64,000 nt of DNA from Rhodanobacter sp. OK091 (GTDB taxonomy: Bacteria > Pseudomonadota > Gammaproteobacteria > Xanthomonadales > Rhodanobacteraceae), in assembly GCF_900142825.1 (NCBI RefSeq), contig NZ_FRCH01000002.1:682001-746000 (forward strand). The letters are read 5' to 3'. Shown here one piece after another: positions 9,648 to 18,700 of this stretch. Position 1 is the first letter of the stretch; the number at the start of each line of letters is the position of its first letter. Position numbers and translations under genes: made by a program. The notes beneath the pieces were generated by a model. That model was not told where the DNA came from and did no database searches. It saw only the letters and a list, made by a program, of their open reading frames with translations.

Positions 9648-9797
9648 TCTGTGACCGGCCATGAGGAGGCAGGCTTGGGCTTAGCGTTCGGATTTCGCTG
9701 CCGCGGGCGCGCTACAACGCTCATCCCTAGCCCCACGGCGAATTCTTGTTCCGATAACTCACTTTTCCTCGACGTTATCGGCCGATAAGCTGCAGCC
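9648..9797. other. Intergenic region downstream of the porin
   Basis: No gene or terminator-like hairpin followed by a T run is visible in these 150 bases. It carries a 14-base palindrome at its right end (listed separately) and a half-site of the same sequence (CGATAA) at 9752-9757. Confidence 0.4.
9775..9788. promoter_or_regulatory. Perfect palindrome TTATCGGCCGATAA, possible operator
   Basis: A perfect 14-base inverted repeat ends 9 bases before the ATG of a small predicted gene. A matching half-site CGATAA occurs 18 bases upstream (9752-9757), and CGATAAC also appears just after cysA (about 8297-8303). This fits a dimeric repressor site, but the regulator is unknown. Confidence 0.4.
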
Positions 9798-10064
9798 ATG
9801 CACATCGTCCGAGAGCTTGAAGTTCTCATAGAGCGGTCGCGATCGCTCCTGGCGCTGGAGGTGGAGCACCTGCAGCGGGTGCGTGCGGCCGGGCTCGATG
9901 CGACAGACGCGCAATGGACCGTCGATCGACGTTGCCGTTATATCGAGCGCCTCGAACTTCAGCATGACCGGGTGCTCATGCATCGATTAGCCATGCATCA
10001 GGCTGACGAGGATGTCGGTCAGACGACGACTAAACCGGATCTGGCCGATCACGATCGCGTTTAG
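9798..10064 (+). CDS. Possible small helical protein (88 aa), unknown
   Basis: The predicted protein is charged and mostly helical, with leucine-rich stretches such as RELEVLIERSRSLLALEVEHLQRV and RYIERLELQHDRVLMHRL that could form a coiled coil. No signal peptide or membrane segment is present. No convincing ribosome site precedes the ATG, and an overlapping frame on the other strand (9759-9983) competes. It is listed because the residue composition is protein-like and a palindrome sits immediately upstream. It may not be expressed. Confidence 0.35.
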   Translation: MHIVRELEVLIERSRSLLALEVEHLQRVRAAGLDATDAQWTVDRRCRYIERLELQHDRVLMHRLAMHQADEDVGQTTTKPDLADHDRV

Positions 10065-10342
10065 TAATTCTTGCAGGTCGCATGGGAAGACCTGCATCGA
10101 CCAATGTCTTGGCAAGGCATTAATAGTAATCGCCACGTGTGTTTTCTGCCGAGGGAAATAGGCTCGGCGTCACTGAAGGTCAGCGATGTTTTGCCATGAG
10201 TATGGAAGACTTCTGCAAACTTCCTGACATGAATCGCGATTTCTCAAATCATGATTTCTCAGGGGGTTCATAGGAAGACTATGCGGCGTATTTGAGTTTT
10301 ATCTTCACGCCAATTAAACAGCGTAGGGCCTATAAGTCCGGG

Positions 10343-10371
10343 AGCGGGCAGGGCCGTTCCTGGCCCCCGCT
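10343..10371 (+). other. Strong hairpin in the leader
   Basis: AGCGGG (10343-10348) pairs with CCCGCT (10366-10371), and GGCC (10352-10355) with GGCC (10362-10365), around a GTTCCT loop with a small internal bulge. No T run follows, so it is not a standard intrinsic terminator; it could be part of a regulatory 5' UTR. Confidence 0.45.
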
Positions 10372-10507
10372 TGGAACCACAGGATTGTCGGTGCCGAAAC
10401 AGGGGGTTTTCCATCTCGTGATTTTTAGATAGCTCCGCGGACAGGGCGGGCAGCGCATTGGCTTGCCTGCAGTGCCGTAGATTGACCGATTTCCTTGATC
10501 GACCGGG

Positions 10508-10528
10508 TTTCGCCGCTTTGCGGCGAAA
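10508..10528 (+). other. Perfect 9-bp hairpin 39 bases before the Hint-protein start
   Basis: TTTCGCCGC (10508-10516), loop TTT, GCGGCGAAA (10520-10528). In the plus-strand RNA it is followed by A residues rather than U, so it is not a forward terminator. Its place just upstream of the ribosome site suggests a role in mRNA stability or translation control. Confidence 0.5.
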
Positions 10529-10567
10529 AAGGCGTTGTTTTGTCGAAATAAACAGGGGAAAGCATTT

Positions 10568-12397
10568 ATGCGTGTCATCACAATGCACGGATTCGGCATT
10601 AAGGTGCTCTGGGTACTTGGCATTTTATGCATCGGCGGATCGAGTTACGGACAGACGGCGCCCGCCTCGACCTATCCACGTCCCATGACCGCCCAAGAGG
10701 CGCAGGACTACGCCCATGTGCTGAACATGGTGAAGCCCGGCCGTCCTTACATACTCAACTTGGCCGACCCACAACAAATGCGCTTCACACAGCGCGCCTT
10801 GGCGGCTGCCGATCGCATGTCGACGAACGCGCCCCAGACGTATGCGGCTGTGCGCGACACGATGCAGCGCGATCAGAAATTGGCGGCGACGGCAAATCAC
10901 AGTGCTACGGCACTCGCGGCCAGACCGTTGCTGGCAAGCACCGCCGGCGGCCCTCAAGACATCGAAACCATTTCGAATTTCGGCGACGAGGGCAACAACG
11001 TCTACACGGCAACAGGCTATTCGTCGGTGCTTGGCGGCACCACGCAGACAACGATCACCACCCAATTGATCGACACTCAAACCAAGACGGTCTACGCCAG
11101 CGCATCCAGCACTCAGTACGCCCAGGGCACGAACTTTCAGGTGCCGGTCACCGGCAAGGTGCCGAGCTCCGCCAATCTCGCGGCGGTGGCCACCATCGTC
11201 ACCGTCGTTGGCAATAGCGGCAACACCACGGTGGTGAGCACCGCCGCGATGGTTCCCGCTTCCACCGGCACGATGACGGCGCCCAACTACTGCGTGCGCA
11301 CGAACCCCAGCGACCCCAATTCCAACTGCGTGATCAATGGTGGCCAGACGCAGTACCAGACCACCAGCACCACGCTGGTGCCGAGCCCACCCCCCATCAA
11401 GGTGTGCTTCAGCCGAGGCAGCCAGCAATCCTGCGACTACTACAACAGCTCGGGCCGTCCGGCCACCAGCGTGTTCTATCCCGAGGCCGGTACGGCAAGT
11501 TTCGGCACCAATACCATCGATCCCTCGTACGCGACGGCGGGCAGCTACACCGCGTCCATCGTCGATCCGGTCATAGGCGGCGGTTGTGTGTTCTCCGACC
11601 ACCAGGCGTTGGGTACAGGCTGGAGTCTGGCCAACGCATCGACTTTGCAATGGACTCTGCCCCAGCTTTCGATGACCAATCCGACCAACTGTCTCGGAGT
11701 AAGCGGAGGGAGGCTGGTCAACTTCAATTTCTATGTCGAGGTACCGCTGAACACGGGGGCCGGCAAGAACACCGGCTACATCACGTTCACCAGTGCTTAC
11801 AACCCTCCGATGCCGCCGGGCTATCTCGGCATCCCGGCCATTTTCCTGGAAGACAGCTGCGTGGCTGCCGGCACGCTGGTGCGTCTGGCCGATGGCAGCA
11901 CCACGGTGATCGAGAAGATCACTGCCGACAACCAGCCGCAGGTGATGACGGCGGCTGGCGACAAGCGCACGGTGCTCGGCACCGCCAAGGGTGTGGAGCT
12001 CCATCCGATGATTCGCCTCAAGACCAGCCTGGGGCAGGATCTGCTGATTACCCGGACCCATCCCGTGCTGAGCGCGAACGGCCTGGTGATGGCGCGCGAC
12101 CTCAAGGTCGGCGATAGCGTCAAGACGGAAAAAGGTGTGGCCAAGATCGTGTCCACCGCACAGGAGAAATACACCGGTCAGGTGTACAGCCTGCGGCTGG
12201 GCTGGTTCGACGAAGCCCGGTCCGATCGCCGCACGCATAGCGCCAACGGCATCTTCATCGGCGATTCCGTGTCGCAGATCCAGATGGAGCAGGACGAGGT
12301 GGCGCGCCTGAAAAACGACAGGAAAGAAGTACTGCGGCGCCTGCCCGACGACAAGTGGCGGCAGGAGTACCAGAACTTCATCAATCAGCATCGCTGA
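10568..12397 (+). CDS. Exported protein with C-terminal Hint (hedgehog/intein) domain
   Basis: A 609-residue protein. The start at 10568 was chosen for its GGGGAAAG ribosome site. A signal peptide (about residues 1-29, ending SSYGQ) directs export. The middle is Thr/Ser/Asn-rich and beta-like, with paired cysteines. Residues 431 to about 570 form a Hint fold: nucleophile Cys431 in DSCVAAGTLVRLADGS, block-B-like TRTHPVL near 497, and ARDLKVGDSV before the last strands. Hint domains cleave or splice their own backbone at the first Cys. The usual C-terminal His-Asn splice pair is not seen; the domain ends HSANGIFIGDSVSQI followed by a charged helical tail. Self-cleavage at 430/431 is therefore more plausible than splicing, by inference. 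It is the first gene of the giant cluster and its only member with a signal peptide. Confidence 0.75.
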   Translation: MRVITMHGFGIKVLWVLGILCIGGSSYGQTAPASTYPRPMTAQEAQDYAHVLNMVKPGRPYILNLADPQQMRFTQRALAAADRMSTNAPQTYAAVRDTMQRDQKLAATANHSATALAARPLLASTAGGPQDIETISNFGDEGNNVYTATGYSSVLGGTTQTTITTQLIDTQTKTVYASASSTQYAQGTNFQVPVTGKVPSSANLAAVATIVTVVGNSGNTTVVSTAAMVPASTGTMTAPNYCVRTNPSDPNSNCVINGGQTQYQTTSTTLVPSPPPIKVCFSRGSQQSCDYYNSSGRPATSVFYPEAGTASFGTNTIDPSYATAGSYTASIVDPVIGGGCVFSDHQALGTGWSLANASTLQWTLPQLSMTNPTNCLGVSGGRLVNFNFYVEVPLNTGAGKNTGYITFTSAYNPPMPPGYLGIPAIFLEDSCVAAGTLVRLADGSTTVIEKITADNQPQVMTAAGDKRTVLGTAKGVELHPMIRLKTSLGQDLLITRTHPVLSANGLVMARDLKVGDSVKTEKGVAKIVSTAQEKYTGQVYSLRLGWFDEARSDRRTHSANGIFIGDSVSQIQMEQDEVARLKNDRKEVLRRLPDDKWRQEYQNFINQHR

Positions 12398-12439
12398 AGC
12401 GGCCGGCGGCGCTGGAAACATCAACGCGGCAATACGTCT

Positions 12440-12468
12440 CCGCAGAAGGCGCTCTCGACCTTCTGCGG
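12440..12468 (+). other. 10-bp inverted repeat between the first two cluster genes
   Basis: CCGCAGAAGG (12440-12449) and CCTTCTGCGG (12459-12468) pair perfectly around a 9-base loop, in the 162-base gap after the Hint gene. No T run follows. It could act as an mRNA-processing or 3'-end-protecting hairpin that sets different expression of the exported protein and the downstream genes, or as a protein-binding site. Confidence 0.5.
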
Positions 12469-12559
12469 GTACTCCCTGTCACGTTGCATGCTTTCCGGCG
12501 CCGGCCGCGTCTCGCGCACAGCACCCGCAAGCCATCTGACATTCAAAGGACCTGCAAGC

Positions 12560-15500
12560 ATGGCCGTGCCCACTATCCAAAGTGTCTATCTCAACGGCGC
12601 CAATCTGAAGGTGAGTTGGGCCACCGTGGCCGACCCTGCCATCACGCAGTACGTAGTGACGGTGTTCTTTGGCGTAGACAGCGTGTTCACTACGGCCACC
12701 TTCGCGCCGGGCAATCCGCCTTTCCAGATAGGTAGCCTGAGTCTGCCCGGTGGCTTGCCGGATACGAATACCAGCTATTTCGTGCAAGTCAGCACCATGT
12801 GGGGCAGTAGCCCGGGACAGAACGAAACCAGCCAGCTGGTGCCGCTGATCACCCGACTGCCGGTGCTTAGAACAGGCTATTACGACGGCACCAATTTCTA
12901 TCTCGAGTGGGAGCCGAGCGAACAAGCAAGTCAGGGTTATTTTCTGCAGATCTACGGCAGCAGCGGCAGCCCTTCCACCGGCACGGCGCCCACTGCGAAC
13001 AACTGGTGGGGCATGATCCCCAGCCCCGCGTTGCCTGCCGGGCAAACATGGAATGTGCAAGTTGCCGCTGCGGGCACGGTAGCCAGCGACGACGGCGACA
13101 AAGTGTATGCCGCGCAAGCGGCTTCGCCGCTGCTGGCCTCGCCGCAACCTAGCCTCGCCGGACTGAGCGCACGCTATCAGCGCGATGTCCAGGGCAGTTT
13201 CATCAATGCAACGTGGACGGCGCTGAACGCATCGACAGGTGTGACGCGCTACCGCCTGCAGAGCTATGCGCCCGATGGCACACCCGGCAGCTTTCTCGAC
13301 GTGCCCGGCGCCACCAGTGCAGCAGGCACGCTATTTCTTCCTAGCCGTTTCGAGCCGGGTTCCACCCTGCGCTTGCTCGCACTCAATGCTGCCGGTATCG
13401 GTGTCGCTACTACGGCCAGTCCGGTGCTGACCGCGCAGCCCATTCTCTCCGGCGCGGCCTACGCCTCGGGCAACAATGCTGTCAGCGTGGCTTGGCAGAT
13501 GGGGTCGGATGCGGCCGTCACGGGTTTCATGATCGAGGTCTACAACCTCGCCAACCCTACACAGACTTATACGCAGGCAGTGTCCGGAGGCAGCAGTCGC
13601 AGCGCGAGCTTCACCAGCTTGCCCGCCGGCGGCCTGGATGCCACTCAAACTTGGGGTATCCGCCTATGGGCTACCGGTGCCGCCGGCAGCGTGCCGGCCG
13701 TCGGTGAAACCTGGCTGCTGCCAGCGGCTGCACCGACGATCTCTGCGTTGTTGTGTCAGGGATCCGAATTGAGCGTGACATGGAGTCTGCCTGCAGCGGC
13801 GGTCCAACCCGCCGCTTATATGGTGAGCCTGATCGCCGGCGCTTCCGTGGCGGCCCGCCTGCGAGTGGAAGGCGGGCAGGCTACACAGGCCCGCTTGATG
13901 ATTGTCGATGCGAGTCAAAGCTACAGCGTGACCGTGGCAGCTATCGGACCCGATGGTGCGCAGGGGCCTTTCAGCGCATCGGCCAATCCGCTGGTGGCGA
14001 CGGTCACCGGCTTGACGGCTGTCACCGACGCCATCAGCGGCCTCTGCACGTTGTCGTGGACGGCGGTGGCCAATGCGGGCAGCTATCGCCTCGACTTCGG
14101 CAACGGCACACCGGTAACGCAAAGTGGCACAACGTACACGTTTACCAATCCGCTGCCCGCGGAAGCGGACCTTGCAGCGTGCGTCACGCCCCTGGCTGGT
14201 TCAGCCGGTCTGAACATAGCTGGCCCGGCCATGGCGCCGCATCGTCTTCCCACGCAGCGCGCGCGCGTGATCCAGGCTAGCTTCAACGCGGCAGCCATGG
14301 CGGCTACCGCTACCTGGGAACCGCTGCCCGGTGCTACGGGATACCGCGTCGCACTGATGGCCAGCACCGGCGGAACGCTGACGGAATTGGCGAATGCGAC
14401 TGCTGCCGCAGGAGCCACGCAATCTACGGTCGCCTTTCCGAATGCCTATAGCCTGAGTTCGACCGCCCAATATCTGCTGCTGGTCCAGGGCGAATGGGCG
14501 GGTGATCGCGGTCGGCAAGCCAATCAGCCATCCATCTTCGACCCGGGTTTCTATACCTCGACCAGCGCGGCCAGCGCGGCGCCGCCGTTTGTGTATCCCG
14601 CAACCCTGATCACCACGACGACGTCGACGAACAGCGCGATGACAGGCGAGCCGCTGACGCTGTATCTGCCGGACATCGGTGCAGGACATCCATTGACCAC
14701 GCCGCTGCCGACGCAAGGTGCTTTCGCGCTGGCAGCCAACACCGACGCGTCGAAGAACAGCGCCGTATATCCGTATGTGCTGACCATTTCCAACACGGTC
14801 TCGACCAACAACCCCTGGACCTTTGCCCCCGCACAGACGATTCGCACCGGATTGGCCAGCGATGTACAAACGTTCCTCAAGAATGTGGAAGCGGCAGGCG
14901 CCGTGCCGTGGGGCATCGTGCTGGTCCAGCAAGTGTTGGCGCGCGCGTTGCCGCAGACATTTGCCGAACAGCTGTATTACAGCTTCGGCCTGACCTTTCC
15001 CGGTGCGGGCGCATCGCAAGGGTGTGTGGATCTGCGCCCCGGCATGGTGCTGCGAGTGGTGCCCAATCCCTATCAAACCGTACCGGGACAGACCCAGGGC
15101 TCATGGCTGACCGGTTATGTGGGTGCCGCCTGCATCGATTACGACATCGGCAGCCTGGTCAGTGCGAACGGCGCATGGAGCGCGGGTTTCGACACCTTCA
15201 TCGGCCAGCTCGTCGGCAACGGCGCCCTGAGCGTGACCGCTCCGGTAGCCAATCCGAGCACGGGACAAGAGCAGGGCGTGGCCGAAGCGGCAGACCTGTA
15301 TTTTCCGGCTTTCACCCAGTCGTTCTACCGACTTTTCGTGCCCAACAATCTGTTGTCGCCGAGCAGCGTCGGCAGCCAGCGGGCCAGCGACAATTTCGTG
15401 CTCGCCGCAGCCTCCACTTTTCTCGGCCTGTGCAATGCCACCAGCGCACCCTCGGCCAACACGACCGTGGCTTATTTCCGGGGCCGCGCCGTTCTCAAGG

Positions 15501-15793
15501 CCTGCATGCGCGTGACGCTCGACGGCGTCGGGCAGGTGGTGCCGGTGGGCACCACGCTGGCGAATCTGCTCGAGCAGAGCGGTCGCCTGATGCCGGCCGT
15601 GCCGCCGCCGCTGGTGGGCGTGCATATCGAACGCGGATTGGGCGGCGCCGTGCTCGATCCCAACGCGCCGTCGCAGCCCGCCGGCGTGGCGCTGCATCTG
15701 GATTGGCAAGCCGCCAATAGTGCGGCCTATGGTCCAGGGTGGGGGGTGGCTTCGCTGCCGCTGCTCCCCGGCGATCGCATCACCTTGGGCTGA
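12560..15793 (+). CDS. Large fibronectin type III-like repeat protein (1077 aa)
   Basis: The ATG at 12560 follows AAAGGA by 9 bases. About seven tandem modules of 85-95 residues fill residues 1-650. Each has a Trp strand and a later Tyr strand: KVSWATV...YVVTVF, FYLEWEP...YFLQIY, INATWTA...YRLQSY, VSVAWQM...FMIEVY, LSVTWSL...YMVSLI, CTLSWTA...YRLDFG, ATATWEP...YRVALM. This is the FnIII pattern. The C-terminal 400 residues are a separate unassigned domain that includes VLKACMRVTLDGVGQVV and a VPVGTTLANLLEQSGRLMP helix region recalling LysM-like segments. No signal peptide or membrane helix was seen. Such repeats usually mediate protein or glycan binding. The stop lies 5 bases before the next gene. 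Confidence 0.7.
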   Translation: MAVPTIQSVYLNGANLKVSWATVADPAITQYVVTVFFGVDSVFTTATFAPGNPPFQIGSLSLPGGLPDTNTSYFVQVSTMWGSSPGQNETSQLVPLITRLPVLRTGYYDGTNFYLEWEPSEQASQGYFLQIYGSSGSPSTGTAPTANNWWGMIPSPALPAGQTWNVQVAAAGTVASDDGDKVYAAQAASPLLASPQPSLAGLSARYQRDVQGSFINATWTALNASTGVTRYRLQSYAPDGTPGSFLDVPGATSAAGTLFLPSRFEPGSTLRLLALNAAGIGVATTASPVLTAQPILSGAAYASGNNAVSVAWQMGSDAAVTGFMIEVYNLANPTQTYTQAVSGGSSRSASFTSLPAGGLDATQTWGIRLWATGAAGSVPAVGETWLLPAAAPTISALLCQGSELSVTWSLPAAAVQPAAYMVSLIAGASVAARLRVEGGQATQARLMIVDASQSYSVTVAAIGPDGAQGPFSASANPLVATVTGLTAVTDAISGLCTLSWTAVANAGSYRLDFGNGTPVTQSGTTYTFTNPLPAEADLAACVTPLAGSAGLNIAGPAMAPHRLPTQRARVIQASFNAAAMAATATWEPLPGATGYRVALMASTGGTLTELANATAAAGATQSTVAFPNAYSLSSTAQYLLLVQGEWAGDRGRQANQPSIFDPGFYTSTSAASAAPPFVYPATLITTTTSTNSAMTGEPLTLYLPDIGAGHPLTTPLPTQGAFALAANTDASKNSAVYPYVLTISNTVSTNNPWTFAPAQTIRTGLASDVQTFLKNVEAAGAVPWGIVLVQQVLARALPQTFAEQLYYSFGLTFPGAGASQGCVDLRPGMVLRVVPNPYQTVPGQTQGSWLTGYVGAACIDYDIGSLVSANGAWSAGFDTFIGQLVGNGALSVTAPVANPSTGQEQGVAEAADLYFPAFTQSFYRLFVPNNLLSPSSVGSQRASDNFVLAAASTFLGLCNATSAPSANTTVAYFRGRAVLKACMRVTLDGVGQVVPVGTTLANLLEQSGRLMPAVPPPLVGVHIERGLGGAVLDPNAPSQPAGVALHLDWQAANSAAYGPGWGVASLPLLPGDRITLG

Positions 15794-15798
15794 AGACC

Positions 15799-18700
15799 AT
15801 GGACGCGCCCGTTTTTACTTCGGTGGCGAGTGGTTCGCGCCTGTATGCCAGCAGCGCCGCTCCCGTGGGCGGCTTTGCCGGCTATTGGTGCAGCGCCGCT
15901 GCAGGCTTCGGCGCTTCGGCAACCTTGGCGCAGACCTGGGCCGACGTGGGCGGTTTCTATGTGTTTACGCAAGCCTTGCCCAGCGACCTGGCGGTGTTCG
16001 CAGGGCAGCTTGCGCAGCTTGCGCCGCGCATTTCGCCGACCGGCCTGGTCAAAGTACTTTGGCTGGCGAATACAGCCGACAGCGCGTGGAACTACTGGTC
16101 CACGAGCATGCTTACGGCGTTGCCGCAGGATGCGCCTGGCGGCCCTTGGACGCTCGTCACGCCAACGCGTCTGGTGCTGGGTGACTACCGCGTGGAGCTT
16201 GCGGCGGGCAGCCGCCTGTCCTTGCAGAACGGTACGAGCAACTACGGATTGTTGCTGCCTGCGGGCGCAGCGGTTTTTTCGCATGGCGACTTCGCCTTGG
16301 GCGCGAGCGCCACGGTGACACTGGCATTGGCGGGCCCGGCTGTCGGTGCCTTGGCCGTACCGCTTTCACTCCGGCCGCAGCAACCTGATCCTTGCGACCA
16401 ACTGGGCGTGATGCTGCGCTACGCGACCACGCCGGCCGCGGACGATGCCGAGGCGGTCGCACAGAACCTGGCGCGCTACTTGTCGATGCCTTTGCTGCGG
16501 CTGCGCACGGGCAGCCTGGCGGCCAATCTGTACTTCGACGCCAGCGCTCCGCTCGATCCTCGACGCAGTTTCGTCGATCTGGCACCGACGGGTGCAGCGC
16601 CCTATGCCATGGCCAGCGCGTTCGTGACGACACTTGGCTACAACACCACGCTCACGCCGCGAGCCGGTCTGGCAGCGGCACGCTCTGGCCGTCTGGCGTT
16701 TTGCAAAAGCCCCATCTACGCCGTGGAGGGAGACAACCAGGGCAGCGAGGTCTTCCACCTTGCGCCCGATGGCTGCTACTCGATCGGTGTGTTGGTGCCG
16801 GTGAGCGTGCAGCAGCGGCGCGCAAGACTTGCTGCCAGCAACGGCAACGTGGAGCAGGACCAGTGGATGTTCGGCAATTCCGGTGCCGAGTACGCCACTC
16901 TGGATTCGGCGACCAGCGACGTATTGGCGTTCAGCGCCGGTGGCCCGGCCTACATACCGGCTGATCCGCCCGATGGCACGTCGCCGTTGCGTCCTGCGGC
17001 TACCACCGCCTACTTGACCCTGTTGCCGGTGGCGGCTTCATCTAGCGGCCTGTCTTACTACGCCCAGCCCCTGCAAGCGCCGCTCTTTATGGCGGCCAGC
17101 GATCTGGGGGCCGGATTTCTGGACTTTCACACCATGCTGGCGGGTAACTTGCCGCCGCAGTCGCAAGCCACCGATCTTTCCGCGCAGCTATTCCCGGCAG
17201 GCGCTTATCGTTGGCTGCCTTCTGCGGATATCGAACTGGCACGCGCCATCGAAGCGGCCGTGCTGGCGCCGACACGCCGTGCCGTCATTGGAGGCCTCCC
17301 TGCGTTAAAGGAGACGAGCATTGTCGATATACCGCCGCTGGCTGTCACGCCTCAAGGCTTGCTGGCACAACTTTCCGCCGACGGTTCCGCGTGGAGCGGC
17401 GTGCTTTTCGGCAACCTGCCCAGCAGCGCGCAAACACTGCTCTTCACGCCGGTCAAGGAACGTTTCACGCTGGCGTTGCAGTCGAACCAGCTTTTTTTCG
17501 TGGTCGCCGACGTAGAGGAGTTCCTGAAACAAAGCGGCGTAGGTTCCAGTGGTCTGAACTGCACGCTGGACGGTTGGACGTTCAAGCTCAACCCCAGCGA
17601 CTGGCGCGGCCCGGCTCAGTCGAACCCGACCTTGATGCTGTTCAAATACTGCAACCGCAGCTTGACCGACCTGGCGGACGACGCCAGCGCGTGGGGCTGG
17701 CAAGAAGCTGCCGGCGACCTCCGCCAGACGCAAAAGCAACTGCAGGGGTTGCTTCTTACCGCCCGCGAGCGTGCTCAGGCTGTGCCGCCGATACCTGGCG
17801 ACCCTTATGTCATTTTCTATAACGAGGTGGCCAACAACCCGATGTGGAACGGCGTGCTGTTCTTCAACGCGCCGGTCGATCTGGGGCTGATGCCGCCGGA
17901 CCTGAAGTTCCTGGCGGCGGGTATCGACCCCACTAGGTTCTACGCGCACCATGTGGGTTTTTCGGTCACACCGGTCGATGCCACCGGAGGCACGATCGTG
18001 CCGGGGCAGACGGCGGCGTTCGGTTTGATCGACTACGAAGATACGCAGGATCTGGCACCGTCGAGTACCACGCCGTTCGGCTTCAAGACCTTGCAGTTGA
18101 AAATACGCTTCGCCAATGCACGCATCGCCGATTTCGCAGCGCAGTGCGAACTGATGGTGAACACGTTGTTCGGCGCACCGTTGAGCAAACAGGATCCGTC
18201 CCGCGGCAACAACCTCATCATGGATGGCAGCTGCCAGCGTGTCGCCGGGGTGCCTTCATACAGCTTCGCCCTCGATGGCGAGAACCTCTTCAATGCGCAG
18301 GGCTCGGCGATCGTCAGTGCGCAAGTGCTGGCCGTGCGCATCGATACCGCCACCGCCGAGGTCGGCGATTCGGTCACCTGCAGTTTCACCTTGCAAGGCA
18401 ATCTTCGCTTTCGCGAACTGGCCGCGTTCGACATGTTCGGCTACGGTGCAGACAGTCAAGGCCAGGATGGTTATCTGCGCTTTACCGGCTTGTCGATTCG
18501 CATGCAATTCACGTTGTCCGCGCCGACCCTGCAGACTTTCACTGCCTTTGAAAGTGCGACCGCGCTGGATCCGGTGAACAGTTCGCTGCGGAAAAATTCC
18601 CTGGCCGCCAATTTTCCGCTCAAAGTCTCCGGCATCGAGATCGTGCCGGCGGGCGCGGACGGCAAGGGACTGACGCCCGAGCAAATGGGCTTTGTCTCCA

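Larger units (their letters stand above)
10065..10567 (+). promoter_or_regulatory. 500-base structured leader before the giant-protein cluster
   Basis: No supported gene is present. The region is less GC-rich than its surroundings in its first 250 bases. It has a direct repeat GATTTCTCA (10238-10246 and 10253-10261), a 6-bp hairpin at 10148-10168, and two stronger hairpins listed separately at 10343-10371 and 10508-10528. The downstream gene has a good ribosome site (GGGGAAAG) 5 bases before its ATG. It looks like a promoter plus a long 5' untranslated region. I could not match it to a known riboswitch class. Confidence 0.5.

Noticed and set aside
10148..10168. GCCGAG...CTCGGC hairpin as terminator
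   Set aside because: Only 6 bp with a 9-base loop and no T run; treated as part of the leader.
10490..10510. Possible FNR-type site in the leader (TTGACC...TTGATC)
   Set aside because: The half-sites are direct and wrongly spaced, not TTGAT-N4-ATCAA.
10625..12424. 599-codon minus-strand frame opposite the Hint-protein gene
   Set aside because: Arg/His/Gly-rich shadow; the plus strand has a signal peptide and a recognisable Hint domain.
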